Assembly: GCA_963555835.3 (NCBI GenBank)
Contig: CAUVWZ020000002.1
Coordinates: forward strand, 2,418,001-2,482,000
DNA: 64,000 nt
Direction: 5' to 3'
Source: JAPUME01 sp027294185
GTDB taxonomy: Bacteria; Acidobacteriota; Terriglobia; UBA7540; JAPUME01
Under the pieces are notes generated by a model that made no database searches, was not told the DNA's origin, and saw only the letters and a list, made by a program, of their open reading frames with translations. Within the stretch, counting starts at the first letter, position 1. The number at the start of each line of letters is the position of its first letter. Below are positions 16,671 through 23,691 of this stretch, in pieces. A program made the translations under genes and the position numbers.

Positions 16671-17459
16671 CTAAGAGTCCGAAATTGCCTTCCGTAAGCC
16701 TGCACCATTTTCTTTCAGCCACCGGTGGAGAATCATGATGTCTGTACCGAGGCAAAAGTGGCGCACGCCCATGTCCAGGTAATACTTGGCTTCTTCCAAG
16801 CTGTCGATCTCGGCTCGTGGCGGTATGCCCTTCTTCAAGCAGGTCTCGATGACCTTGCGTTCAACGGCCCTGACTTCCGGCGAATCCCAGGCGCCGGGCT
16901 GGCCAATGCTCATGGAGTAATCCGCCGGGCCCCACTGAACCATATCAATCCCTTCCAACGAGAGGATTTCCTCGATTTGCTCCACCGCTGATTTCTTTTC
17001 GATCATTAGGACAACGACGACTTCATTCAACGCCCGGACGTACTCGGGTGTTCCAGCATATGACATATAGGTGCTGCGGCGAACACCGACGCCGTGGAAA
17101 CCTCCTGACTCCGGTGTCTCGGGACGCACAGCCCGTACGCATTCGCGGACGTCCTCGACAGTGCGGCTATCCGCGAAAAGAACACTCTGAAAGCCGGCGC
17201 CGATGGCTCTCTGGGCCAGGAAGCGTCGCGGTTCCTGATCAACCTTGATCATCGCCGACATATCGAATAACTCCACTGCCCGGCAAAAGTTGTCTAGCGC
17301 ATATAAGTCAAACGGCGCGTATTCGGAAACGAATTCAACGTAATCAAACATGCCGGTATGTCCGACCACTTCCACAATAGATGGCCAGGAACTGTGAAGG
17401 TGAGTGCCGATGGTGGGCTGGCCGGCCTTCAGAAGTTCCCGCAGTTTATTACGCCTCAT
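16671..17459 (-). CDS. HpcH/HpaI-family aldolase
   Basis: 262 residues of the class II (metal-dependent) HpcH/HpaI aldolase/citrate-lyase-beta fold, which cleaves 2-keto-3-deoxy or 4-hydroxy-2-oxo acids. Visible: LLKAGQPTIGTHLHSSWPSI at the N-terminus, FDYVEFVSEYAPFD (metal-site Glu region), MIEKKSAVEQIEEILSLEGI (metal-binding Glu in the conserved IE) near 150, and GIDMVQWGPADYSMSIG with the metal-binding Asp. Start ATG 17459 follows AAGGAGGT. It is not in a recognisable degradation operon; the hydrolase follows. Confidence 0.85.
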   Translation of the reverse strand: MRRNKLRELLKAGQPTIGTHLHSSWPSIVEVVGHTGMFDYVEFVSEYAPFDLYALDNFCRAVELFDMSAMIKVDQEPRRFLAQRAIGAGFQSVLFADSRTVEDVRECVRAVRPETPESGGFHGVGVRRSTYMSYAGTPEYVRALNEVVVVLMIEKKSAVEQIEEILSLEGIDMVQWGPADYSMSIGQPGAWDSPEVRAVERKVIETCLKKGIPPRAEIDSLEEAKYYLDMGVRHFCLGTDIMILHRWLKENGAGLRKAISDS

Positions 17460-17828
17460 GGTGGTACCTCCTTGGTCGGTTGGAGAGATTGATCTTCTCC
17501 GGAATTTCCATTTTGAGCTTCCCCTTCACCCGAAAACCTTGCCTCCTGCCCTGTCTTGTCAATCGCAAATCGCCCAGGCCTCTTTGAGGTGGTAGTGCGG
17601 CTCGTTTTGGCCGTTCTGCGGAGTCGCTGTGCGGTTTTGCCCGCCCCAGCTTGCCTCGTCGCTGACACTTATCCGGCCCGACCACTACTGAGCACCTAAA
17701 ATTACCCTCTCTCCTGGGTCGCTGGCCGTCTGGCAGCGGCAGTGCCGAGATCGTTCGCAGAATGCTGCTGAACAGCCTCCGGGTCAAGTGCCCTTCGGCC
17801 AGCAAAAACCAGTAATATCGCGCATGTT
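17460..17828 (-). pseudogene. Scar region with a probable transposase C-terminal fragment
   Basis: About 370 bases with no intact gene. On the minus strand a frame entering from the kinase remnant reads RQGRLVKHARYYWFLLAEGH, then LTRRLFSSILRTISALPLPDG. From memory this looks like the C-terminal end of DDE transposases of the IS1380 type (DDE_Tnp_1_4). The rest, down to the aldolase start, shows nothing recognisable. Confidence 0.35.
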
Positions 17829-17891
17829 TCACCAGCCGCCCTTGCCGAGCTTCTCCGTGACGCGATAATGCGCAATGCTCTTGCCTATCAT
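17829..17891 (-). pseudogene. 5' remnant of a Ser/Thr protein kinase gene (copy A)
   Basis: From ATG 17891 the frame reads MIGKSIAHYRVTEKLGKGGW and stops. This is the kinase N-terminus up to the glycine-rich loop; the transposase-like frame takes over in the same bases. A consensus-like promoter lies 27 bases upstream (17918-17946). Confidence 0.6.
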
Positions 17892-17917
17892 AAGAGGGAC
17901 CCTGGCTTGATGGGGCT

Positions 17918-17946
17918 ATCCTAAGCTGCACAGGAGGGCAAGTCAA
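17918..17946 (-). promoter_or_regulatory. Sigma-70-type promoter of the lost kinase gene
   Basis: Minus strand: TTGACT (17941-17946), 17-base spacer, TAGGAT (17918-17923), ATG at 17891. The same boxes, spacer and flanking bases recur at 52281-52309 before another kinase-like MIGKT start, which supports a conserved promoter. Confidence 0.65.
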
Positions 17947-17956
17947 TGTGAGCCTC

Positions 17957-18067
17957 AAAATGCAACATTACGCGCAGATTGAGGGCTTTCTGCTGCCTGG
18001 TAAATGCTTGATTCTTGGAGAGTGGGAGGGTGGAAAATGCAACAGAACGGGTATAGTGTTGCGTTTT
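17957..18067. repeat. Three AAAAYGCAACA motifs downstream of the FimB-like recombinase gene
   Basis: AAAATGCAACA at 17957-17967 and 18034-18044 (direct), and TGTTGCGTTTT at 18057-18067 (inverted, one mismatch). They abut the stop of the recombinase gene, which ends at 18067. Candidate recombination sites; no experimental parallel known to me. Confidence 0.4.
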
Positions 18068-18639
18068 CAGTAGAGGTTCATCAGTGCAGCCTGGGCTATC
18101 TCAGACGCCTGAGAGTCCGACACGGCCACGTATTTCATCGTGGAGCCTATGGCCTTGTGCCCAAGACATTGGCGAACCAGGGCGAGGTTTACGTTGCCAG
18201 CTACGAGGTGGGAGGCCAGGGAGTGCTTCAGGGCGTGAGGGTGGCACTTCTGGGAGGGCAGGCTGGCAGCTTCGGCGGAGGATTGGAAGATGCGGAAGAA
18301 CTGAGAGCGGTGGAGCCTTCCACCCTTCTGCGAAGTGAAGAGGAAGTCCGAGCCGTCCGGCTGCCGTCGTTTCAGCCAAGCCCTCAAAGCCGTCACTTCA
18401 TCAAGGAGTGGCTGGCCCTTGTGCCGAAAGAGAGGCTGGACGGTGTGGAGCGAGCCTTTCAAGCGGCGGATCGACACCGAACCAGTCTTGAGATCCACGT
18501 CAGCGAGTTTCAGGCCGCATACCTCAGAGGCCCGCATCCCATGACGGTAGCCCAGGAGGATCATGGCCCAATCCCGGGCGGATCGTGAGCGGGCGGCTTT
18601 CAGGACGGACAGAAGTTCTTCTGGCGTCAGGTGCGTCAT
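18067..18639 (-). CDS. FimB/FimE-like tyrosine recombinase, catalytic domain only
   Basis: 190-residue recombinase that lacks the usual N-terminal core-binding domain, the size and layout of the fimbrial-switch recombinases FimB and FimE. Catalytic elements: Arg in YRHGMRASEVCGL near residue 31, Lys in LKGSLHT near 60, box II HALKHSLASHL near 135 with Lys where HxLRH normally has Arg, His in CLGHKAIGSTM and Tyr in MKYVAVSD near 170. The ATG at 18639 follows GGGAAAGG. It stands alone beside short AAAAYGCAACA repeats. The HxxR to HxxK change could impair or modify catalysis. Its sequence is unlike the element's main integrase. Confidence 0.85.
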   Translation of the reverse strand: MTHLTPEELLSVLKAARSRSARDWAMILLGYRHGMRASEVCGLKLADVDLKTGSVSIRRLKGSLHTVQPLFRHKGQPLLDEVTALRAWLKRRQPDGSDFLFTSQKGGRLHRSQFFRIFQSSAEAASLPSQKCHPHALKHSLASHLVAGNVNLALVRQCLGHKAIGSTMKYVAVSDSQASEIAQAALMNLY

Positions 18640-18642
18640 GGT

Positions 18643-18717
18643 TCAACCTTTCCCTTCGCGTGTCCAAGCTTGGCCGTTGTTGGCTGTGCTGACTCTGGCA
18701 TTATTGGCTGCTTTCAT
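18643..18717 (-). CDS. 24-residue leader-like ORF upstream of the recombinase
   Basis: ATG 18717 preceded by GGAAGG gives MKAANNARVSTANNGQAWTR and then EGKG. Its stop lies three bases before the recombinase ATG, and both starts share the context GGWWRGGTGAACCATG-like. Translational coupling or a leader-peptide role is possible; it may also be chance. Confidence 0.3.
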   Translation of the reverse strand: MKAANNARVSTANNGQAWTREGKG

Positions 18718-18772
18718 GGTTCACCTTCCGTTGGCCCGTTCAAAACGGAAATAAATTCCGTAAGGTACGGAT

Positions 18773-18801
18773 ACCCCGGCACCCTGGGAGAGCGCCGGGG
18801 T
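18773..18801 (-). terminator. GC-rich hairpin downstream of the gene at 18808
   Basis: ACCCCGGC and GCCGGGGT form an 8-bp stem a few bases past the stop of the minus-strand gene. There is no good U-run, so termination is only possible. Confidence 0.35.
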
Positions 18802-18807
18802 TCAGGC

Positions 18808-19176
18808 TTAGGAGATGTGGAGGCTTGCGGTCCGGGTCGGCTTCGTGTTCTGCAGAACGTTCTCGCAGTACGCAGAGCCGCGTCCGTTGCCGTAGAGCCT
18901 TTCCGCCAACCGTTCGGTAACTTCACGCCATGCAACGGTGCGCCGGAAGTGTTCTTTGAACCATGCGCGAATTGCTCCAAACTCGACGCTCGCGCCCGCC
19001 TCCAGCCGAGACTTTACGCTATCCTCGGCCTCGGCAAGATTGGCCTTGAGCCGATCGATTTCAAGGCGAGTCGCCAGAATGAAGGACAAATCGCCCTGGG
19101 TGATTTCCTGGGGTGGTTTGGGAAGTGGTTGTGCTTGCGTGCGGCGTATGAGGGGGATTACTTTACTGGTAGCCAT
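18808..19176 (-). CDS. Small protein of unknown function
   Basis: 122 residues from ATG 19176 (MATSKVIPLIRRTQAQPLPK), chosen for GGAG 8 bases upstream over a TTG two codons earlier. The centre is a helical, likely coiled-coil stretch (FILATRLEIDRLKANLAEAEDSVKSRL), followed by ASVEFGAIRAWFKEHFRRTVAWRE. I do not recognise the family. This composition is common in phage-encoded host-modulation or Gam-like proteins, but nothing specific supports that. Confidence 0.6.
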   Translation of the reverse strand: MATSKVIPLIRRTQAQPLPKPPQEITQGDLSFILATRLEIDRLKANLAEAEDSVKSRLEAGASVEFGAIRAWFKEHFRRTVAWREVTERLAERLYGNGRGSAYCENVLQNTKPTRTASLHIS

Positions 19177-19246
19177 GTTCAATCTCCACGGGATTGGATT
19201 TGGTTAGGGCTGCCGGGAAGTTAGCGCTTCACGGTGGCCCGTCTTT

Positions 19247-19495
19247 CTATTTCCTGCCTTTCTTCTTAGCCGTCTTTCGGCCTCTACCTTTCCGGTAATG
19301 GCTGGCTTTATACTTGCGAACCCTTTCCACACCAGCGTCAGTCCAACGCCATAGCGTTCGGCCATTCATTGGCATCGACCGCGAAGCGTGAACATGCCCA
19401 GAGGCCAGCCAACGATGCAGGGTAGTCCAATGAACTCCCGCTAACTTTGCCGCCTGCTGGGTGGAATAGGTTCTCATTACATAAACATTATGCAT
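19247..19495 (-). CDS. Small MerR/excisionase-like helix-turn-helix protein
   Basis: 82 residues. MRTYSTQQAAKLAGVHWTTL followed by HRWLASGHVHASRSM is a winged HTH of the MerR/HTH_17 type. A very basic tail follows (YRKGRGRKTAKKKGRK). Start ATG 19495 (MHNVYVMRTYS) or ATG 19477 are both possible; longer open frames upstream lack resemblance. It is divergent from the plus-strand replication operon, 90 bases away, a position typical of a satellite or phage repressor/regulator pair. Regulatory role inferred. Confidence 0.7.
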   Translation of the reverse strand: MHNVYVMRTYSTQQAAKLAGVHWTTLHRWLASGHVHASRSMPMNGRTLWRWTDAGVERVRKYKASHYRKGRGRKTAKKKGRK

Positions 19496-19586
19496 ATTTC
19501 TCTTGCCTTGGTCAATAGGGTTGTGAAATAATTTCAGGGCGGGAAAAAGAAGCCCCGCCTGCAACCGGGGGCGAAGGTGTTTACTC

Positions 19587-20363
19587 TTGAAGTCTCGAAA
19601 GAAGGATAAGGGAAAACGTCCCGGCAAAGAAAGGGACAAGGGCTCCAGCCTGGAAGCGGACCCAAAACCCTCCCGCCAAACTTCACTTGCCGACTCCGCC
19701 TTCTGGCGAGACCTTGAAACCAAATTCCGCGCCTTACAACCATCGGATAAGAATGACGACGGACTGTGCGCCGAATGGGATTCAAGAGATCGGTGGTGGC
19801 CGCTTCACTACCTTCCAAGTGCCGATGTGCTCCAACGATTCAAACAGAACGCTGAGTTTGCCGCCAAGGTGGGGTTTAACCAGCGCAGCAACAAACCGAT
19901 CGATAGCTGGCTTGAATTGTTGAAACGCGAAACGGATGCCTTTCATGTGGAAGGTAATAGCGATACTAGAATAAAAAATGAAAAGGTACGCTATGGCAAG
20001 TACGGCAGTATCCAGCGCGTGTGTGAAGTTTCAGCCACCTACTGCGAAAGGCTGGCGAACGAAGCCTTCGCTCGCGAGAAGCCAGCACAACAAGACCGCA
20101 GCGTAGCCCCCAGAACACCAAGGCTGGGACCTAAAGAAGGAGTAAAGGGAACGATTGCTGAAATCAAAAAGGCGAATCCAGGAATTTCTCACCTAGAAAT
20201 CTGTGCCAAACTCGATGCCCTGAACGATCGACCCCAAAAGAAAGTCTCACCGCGTGGGGAGTGGATGAAATTGAGCGGTGAGTACACTTGGATCGGAGTA
20301 CTGAAAAACCCGAAGAGTAAGGGTGCAGTGAAAACATACCTTAGTAGGATTCATCCCGCCTAG
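19587..20363 (+). CDS. Unknown protein at the start of the replication/integration operon
   Basis: 258 residues with a TTG start (MKSRKKDKGKRPGKERDKGS, a strongly basic N-terminus). The middle holds aromatic-rich WRDLETKFRALQPS and RDRWWPLHYLPSADVLQRF. The C-terminal part (GPKEGVKGTIAEIKKANPGI, then SHLEICAKLDALN) looks like a small helical DNA-binding or interaction domain. I cannot name a family. It is the first plus-strand gene after the divergent HTH gene. Confidence 0.6.
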   Translation: MKSRKKDKGKRPGKERDKGSSLEADPKPSRQTSLADSAFWRDLETKFRALQPSDKNDDGLCAEWDSRDRWWPLHYLPSADVLQRFKQNAEFAAKVGFNQRSNKPIDSWLELLKRETDAFHVEGNSDTRIKNEKVRYGKYGSIQRVCEVSATYCERLANEAFAREKPAQQDRSVAPRTPRLGPKEGVKGTIAEIKKANPGISHLEICAKLDALNDRPQKKVSPRGEWMKLSGEYTWIGVLKNPKSKGAVKTYLSRIHPA

Positions 20364-20554
20364 CCCTCCTCTCACCTTCCGAGTTACAAAGTTACATCAG
20401 TTACATCAGTTACACACATGCATTAAGTAACTGGCTTTTCGTGCAGTCGGTTACAAGCAAGAGTTACATTTTGTAGCTGTAACTTTTGACGCAGGGGTTC
20501 CCATTCAATAGGCTTTTTTAAGCATGCGGCAATTTTGCCGTGCTGGAGGAGTGA
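20364..20554 (+). promoter_or_regulatory. Intergenic GTTACA repeat array
   Basis: Six direct copies of GTTACA (starting at 20383, 20391, 20400, 20409, 20450, 20463) and one inverted (20478-20483). The first four are spaced 8-9 bases apart in an AGTTACATC-like 9-bp tandem pattern. It lies directly before the HTH gene at 20555, so it is a candidate operator array or accessory origin. Confidence 0.6.
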
Positions 20555-20791
20555 ATGCAAATCAACGAATGGAAGCAACTGCGAGAACTGGCGGCGTTAA
20601 CCCAGTGGCAGACTGCAACAAAGTCTGGGGTCAGTCGCATGAAGCTAAGTTTGGCCGAGTGCGGGCAGGTCGAGCTAACTGGGCAAGAGAAAACCGCCGT
20701 CCGTAATGTTTTGGAGAAAGCAATTCGCGAGCGGTCCGCACTGATCAGAGAGGTCCTACCAGATACGAGAGGGCATGGCATTTCAGCCTGA
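20555..20791 (+). CDS. Small Cro/XRE-like helix-turn-helix protein
   Basis: 78 residues; ATG preceded by GGAGGAG. MQINEWKQLRELAALTQWQTATKSGVS reads as two helices leading into SRMKLSLAECGQVELTGQEK, an XRE-type HTH with the usual length. The C-terminal helix is charged (AIRERSALIREVLPDTRG). It lies right after the GTTACA array, which could be its binding site. Family assignment from pattern only. Confidence 0.6.
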   Translation: MQINEWKQLRELAALTQWQTATKSGVSRMKLSLAECGQVELTGQEKTAVRNVLEKAIRERSALIREVLPDTRGHGISA

Positions 20792-20859
20792 TAGGGCACA
20801 CCCCGGCCAGCGATGGTGTCGCGAAACCGGGGAATTAAAGATGGAAAGGAACCAAAGTA

Positions 20860-21159
20860 ATGGACAGACTTAGACTGTATAGCACACCCGCAAAAGAGAA
20901 ATCGATCCCCAGGAGAAAGGGTGTCCGGGCGCTGAAAGACGCCCTCATCGACCTTGAATTTCTCAGCCTTGAAGTTTTAACACCTCTCGATAATGGCCCG
21001 CGCGACATCCTGCTCTGCCAATTGCGCCTTATTCTGAATCAGATTGCCGCTGGTATTTCCCCGCCAAGAGTGAGTTTCATAAACCTGTTGGGGACAGTCC
21101 CCAATCCGAATAAATCCTTCGCGCCAGTTCTTATAGGAAGGGGAAATTCATCGGAATGA
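20860..21159 (+). CDS. Small protein of unknown function
   Basis: 99 residues; the ATG is preceded by GGAAAGGAACC. Mostly helical middle (LKDALIDLEFLSLEVLTPLD, then RDILLCQLRLILNQIAAGI). The stop overlaps the start of the initiator gene (ATGA), so the two are coupled. No family recognised. Confidence 0.6.
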   Translation: MDRLRLYSTPAKEKSIPRRKGVRALKDALIDLEFLSLEVLTPLDNGPRDILLCQLRLILNQIAAGISPPRVSFINLLGTVPNPNKSFAPVLIGRGNSSE

Positions 21160-22025
21160 GGGTGAATGGCTCAAAACCTGGGGAAATAAACCACATCGTC
21201 CCGTTCTCAAACGGTGCGCTGAGGTCGCCGCATGTGAAGCGGATCGGCCCGGCATTCCCCTTGTTCCTGCTTTTCGAGGACAAGGTTACTGCCGGTGAGG
21301 GAACCGATGGCCTTGTACTTCGAGGTCGACCCGTCACAGACGAGCAGCTTGCGAAGGCCCTGGGGGTTCACCCGAAGACCGCAGCTGCTCACCGAATTCG
21401 TTTGGAAGAGCACGGGTACATAAAGACCCTGAGGACCGGCCGAGGGTATATCGTCCGGGTTCGGAAATCTAAAAAGTGGCTCTGGTTGGAAGGGCTGAGA
21501 AAGAGTCATACCGCTCCATCAGATAGAGCGAAACCACTCCGTCAGATAGAGCGAAAGGACTCCATCAGAGAGAGCCAAACGACTCCATCTAGATCAGACA
21601 TATCAGGGACTAATCAGGGACAGGGGAGCGAGCATGCTAGAAAACAGCATGCCGACTCAAGGTTTCAACCAGTGACGGATTCCTACTTCGAGGGGTACAG
21701 GAAAACCATGGGGGAAGAAGCCGATTTCGACAAGGCTGACGGTGTAGCCCTGAAACGGCTTCTTAGTAAGCATCAAGACTTGACCGTTGAGGAAATCGGA
21801 CGGCGACTGCAGAACGCTTTCACTTCAACGGCTGACTGGCCGCTCTCTCGGGCATTTCGGTTTACGGAGTTTGCAAGGCACCACGCGAAGTTCAAGGACG
21901 GCCCAAAGCACAGGCGAAACGGAGCCGGTGGGAATGGGAATCAGCCCGTACAAATTCCTGAGCCGAACAAATTGAGCAAGGAAGATGAGAGAGTCTATGA
22001 GCAGTACCGAGGGAGTAGTCAATGA
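21156..22025 (+). CDS. Phage-type replication initiator with winged helix (lambda O-like role)
   Basis: 289 residues. The N-terminal half carries a winged HTH: VTDEQLAKALGVHPKTAAAH then RIRLEEHGYIKTLRTGRGYIV. A proline/serine-rich linker (about residues 115-150) is encoded by the 23-bp iterons at 21511-21590. The C-terminal half (ALKRLLSKHQDLTVEEIGRR..ADWPLSRAFRFTEFARHH) resembles helicase-loading regions of phage replication proteins. The stop overlaps the DnaB start (ATGA). The order initiator-helicase, with the origin inside the initiator gene, matches the lambda O/P and P22 18/12 layout. Family assignment is structural inference. Confidence 0.7.
   Translation: MRVNGSKPGEINHIVPFSNGALRSPHVKRIGPAFPLFLLFEDKVTAGEGTDGLVLRGRPVTDEQLAKALGVHPKTAAAHRIRLEEHGYIKTLRTGRGYIVRVRKSKKWLWLEGLRKSHTAPSDRAKPLRQIERKDSIRESQTTPSRSDISGTNQGQGSEHARKQHADSRFQPVTDSYFEGYRKTMGEEADFDKADGVALKRLLSKHQDLTVEEIGRRLQNAFTSTADWPLSRAFRFTEFARHHAKFKDGPKHRRNGAGGNGNQPVQIPEPNKLSKEDERVYEQYRGSSQ
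21511..21590 (+). repeat. 23-bp iterons: candidate replication origin of the element
   Basis: Three consecutive 23-bp units, 21511-21533, 21534-21556 and 21557-21579, of the form NNRCTCCRTCAGAKAGAGCS then AAA, and a partial fourth (21580-21590). Since 23 is not a multiple of three, the units encode unrelated peptides (APSDRAK, PLRQIERK, SIRESQ), so conservation is of DNA. Just downstream are two ATCAGGGAC repeats and an AGCATGCT..AGCATGC palindrome near 21632-21654. Confidence 0.75.
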
Positions 22026-23344
22026 GTGTAGCTAACGGGCAGGCTGCGCCCCGCTCAATGGAATCTGAGAAAGCTCTGTTGGGAGCGATTATCCTCGAGC
22101 CCGCGAAGTTGAGCTTGGCTGCCGAGAGGCTCCGGGTCGAGGATTTTTTCTCTGGTTTCAACCGCGAGATTTTCGAGGCGATGTTGTTCTTGGACCGCCA
22201 GGAGATGACAACGGAGCCTACCGCGATCTACGACCACCTGACTGCCATTGGAAAGATGGAGAAGGCCGGCGGGGTTGCGTATGTCGCCTCACTGACAGAC
22301 GCAGCGATGCACGCCACAGAAAACAGCTTCGCCAGCTACATCAAGGCCATCAAGGAAAAGTCAACCTTGCGCGCCCTGGCCGGCCTCGGTGAGGATCTCA
22401 CAGCGAAGGCTATGGAAGCGATAGACACAGCCGAGGTGTACGAGCACCTAGACCCCAGGCTAGGCGCTATACGCGACGACGAGGGGGCAGAGCCATCTAC
22501 GCTGAGCATGAAGGAGGCGATCAAGCAATCCGCCCCACTGATCCAAAGGATTATGAGCGGATCGGAGGCGATCATAGGGGCGCCGACGGGGTACTCAGAC
22601 CTGGACCACATAACGGCTGGGTGGATACCGGGAGAGATAACGGTCCTGGCTGCGAGGCCATCGGTCGGTAAGACGGCTTTGTGTTTGGAGTTTGTGCTGC
22701 GACAGGCGAAGCAGGGCCGCCCTTGCGCGATTTTCTCGCTTGAAATGAGCACACCATCCCTCTTGCTGCGATTGGTCTGCAACTTGGCACGGGTGGACGG
22801 CCATAAGCTTCGGACGGGATTCCTGTCCCAAGAGGAGAGATCCCGGATCAACTTCGCCCTGAGCGAGCTTGCAGAGCTTCCAATCCTTTTTGATGACCAG
22901 CCTTCGATATGGGCGTACCAACTCCGGTGGCGCATAAGGTCGCTGGCCCAACGTCGGAAGATTGAGTTTGTTGTCGTTGATTATCTTCAACTGCTACAAG
23001 CCAAGGCAGAGAACCGCACACAGCAAATCACAGCAGTTTCCATAGAACTGAAGGCCGCGGCCCGAGAACTGGGGAAGAGCACCGGCGGGAATCTTTTGGC
23101 GGTGAGCCAATTAAGCCGCATCGGAGCGCAAGAGCAACCGCAACTCCACCACCTCCGGGAGAGCGGCCAGATCGAGCAGGACGCGGACGTGGTGATGTTC
23201 CTTTCAGACGAAAAGGATACCGAACTAGGGAGAGAGGCCCCTTCGGTAAAAGTCCTGCACATCGCCAAGCAAAGAAACGGGCCCACTGGGTACGTGAAGT
23301 TTACGTTTCTGCCTCGGTGGATGGGGCTTGGAGAGCTGGATTGA
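22022..23344 (+). CDS. dnaB: DnaB-like replicative helicase
   Basis: 440-residue hexameric 5'-3' helicase of phage/element type. The N-terminal DnaB domain starts at APRSMESEKALLGAIILEPA. Walker A is AARPSVGKTALCLEF near residue 212, followed by GRPCAIFSLEMSTPSLLLRL, Walker B FVVVDYLQLLQ near 320, and motifs SQLSRIG and LRESGQIEQDADVVMFL. All key residues are present. ATGA overlap with the initiator gene. It supplies the element with its own helicase; a host helicase-loader candidate lies at 39171. Confidence 0.92.
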   Translation: MSVANGQAAPRSMESEKALLGAIILEPAKLSLAAERLRVEDFFSGFNREIFEAMLFLDRQEMTTEPTAIYDHLTAIGKMEKAGGVAYVASLTDAAMHATENSFASYIKAIKEKSTLRALAGLGEDLTAKAMEAIDTAEVYEHLDPRLGAIRDDEGAEPSTLSMKEAIKQSAPLIQRIMSGSEAIIGAPTGYSDLDHITAGWIPGEITVLAARPSVGKTALCLEFVLRQAKQGRPCAIFSLEMSTPSLLLRLVCNLARVDGHKLRTGFLSQEERSRINFALSELAELPILFDDQPSIWAYQLRWRIRSLAQRRKIEFVVVDYLQLLQAKAENRTQQITAVSIELKAAARELGKSTGGNLLAVSQLSRIGAQEQPQLHHLRESGQIEQDADVVMFLSDEKDTELGREAPSVKVLHIAKQRNGPTGYVKFTFLPRWMGLGELD

Positions 23345-23445
23345 GAGTCCAATTCTCAGACCGCGAGTGTGCCGTGAGAAGGAACGGCCAAAATTCGGCG
23401 CAAGGAGAAAAGGCAATTATTGGCCTTTCGCGCGGGTCCGTCCGA

Positions 23446-23691
23446 ATGACGTCCGAATGGCTCGGGCTTCGGCACCTTGCCGAGTACAGCGATACGTCGG
23501 AACTCACTTTGAGAGGGTGGATTCACTCCCCCGTTGACTCGCTTCCGGCCGTTCGTATCGGCGGAAAGATTCTCGTTCGGAGAGCTGATTTTGACACTTG
23601 GTTGCAACGCCACAAAATCGAACCATTGGCAACTGACGACGTTGACGCTATAGTGCGAGAAGTCGTCGAAGGAGTAACCGTTGTCCGTTAA
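23446..23691 (+). CDS. Excisionase-like HTH protein
   Basis: 81 residues from ATG 23446 (MTSEWLGLRHLAEYSDTSEL). Compact HTH_17/MerR-type DNA-binding fold: LRHLAEYSDTSELTLRGWIH, then LPAVRIGGKILVRRADFDTW ending the wing. This is the pattern of excision regulators encoded next to integrases. It overlaps the integrase start by 11 bases. The start region contains two GTCCGAATG repeats, and GACGTCCGAA at 23449-23458 equals the first 10 bases of the attachment core. Confidence 0.75.
   Translation: MTSEWLGLRHLAEYSDTSELTLRGWIHSPVDSLPAVRIGGKILVRRADFDTWLQRHKIEPLATDDVDAIVREVVEGVTVVR

Noticed and set aside
15569..17459. Aldolase-hydrolase pair as a composite transposon flanked by kinase-start repeats
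   Set aside because: The two kinase starts are only about 85% alike by eye, as expected of paralogues, and no intact transposase or terminal repeats bound the pair.
21511..21590. CRISPR-like array
   Set aside because: Units are contiguous without spacers and lie inside a coding gene; no cas genes anywhere in the window.
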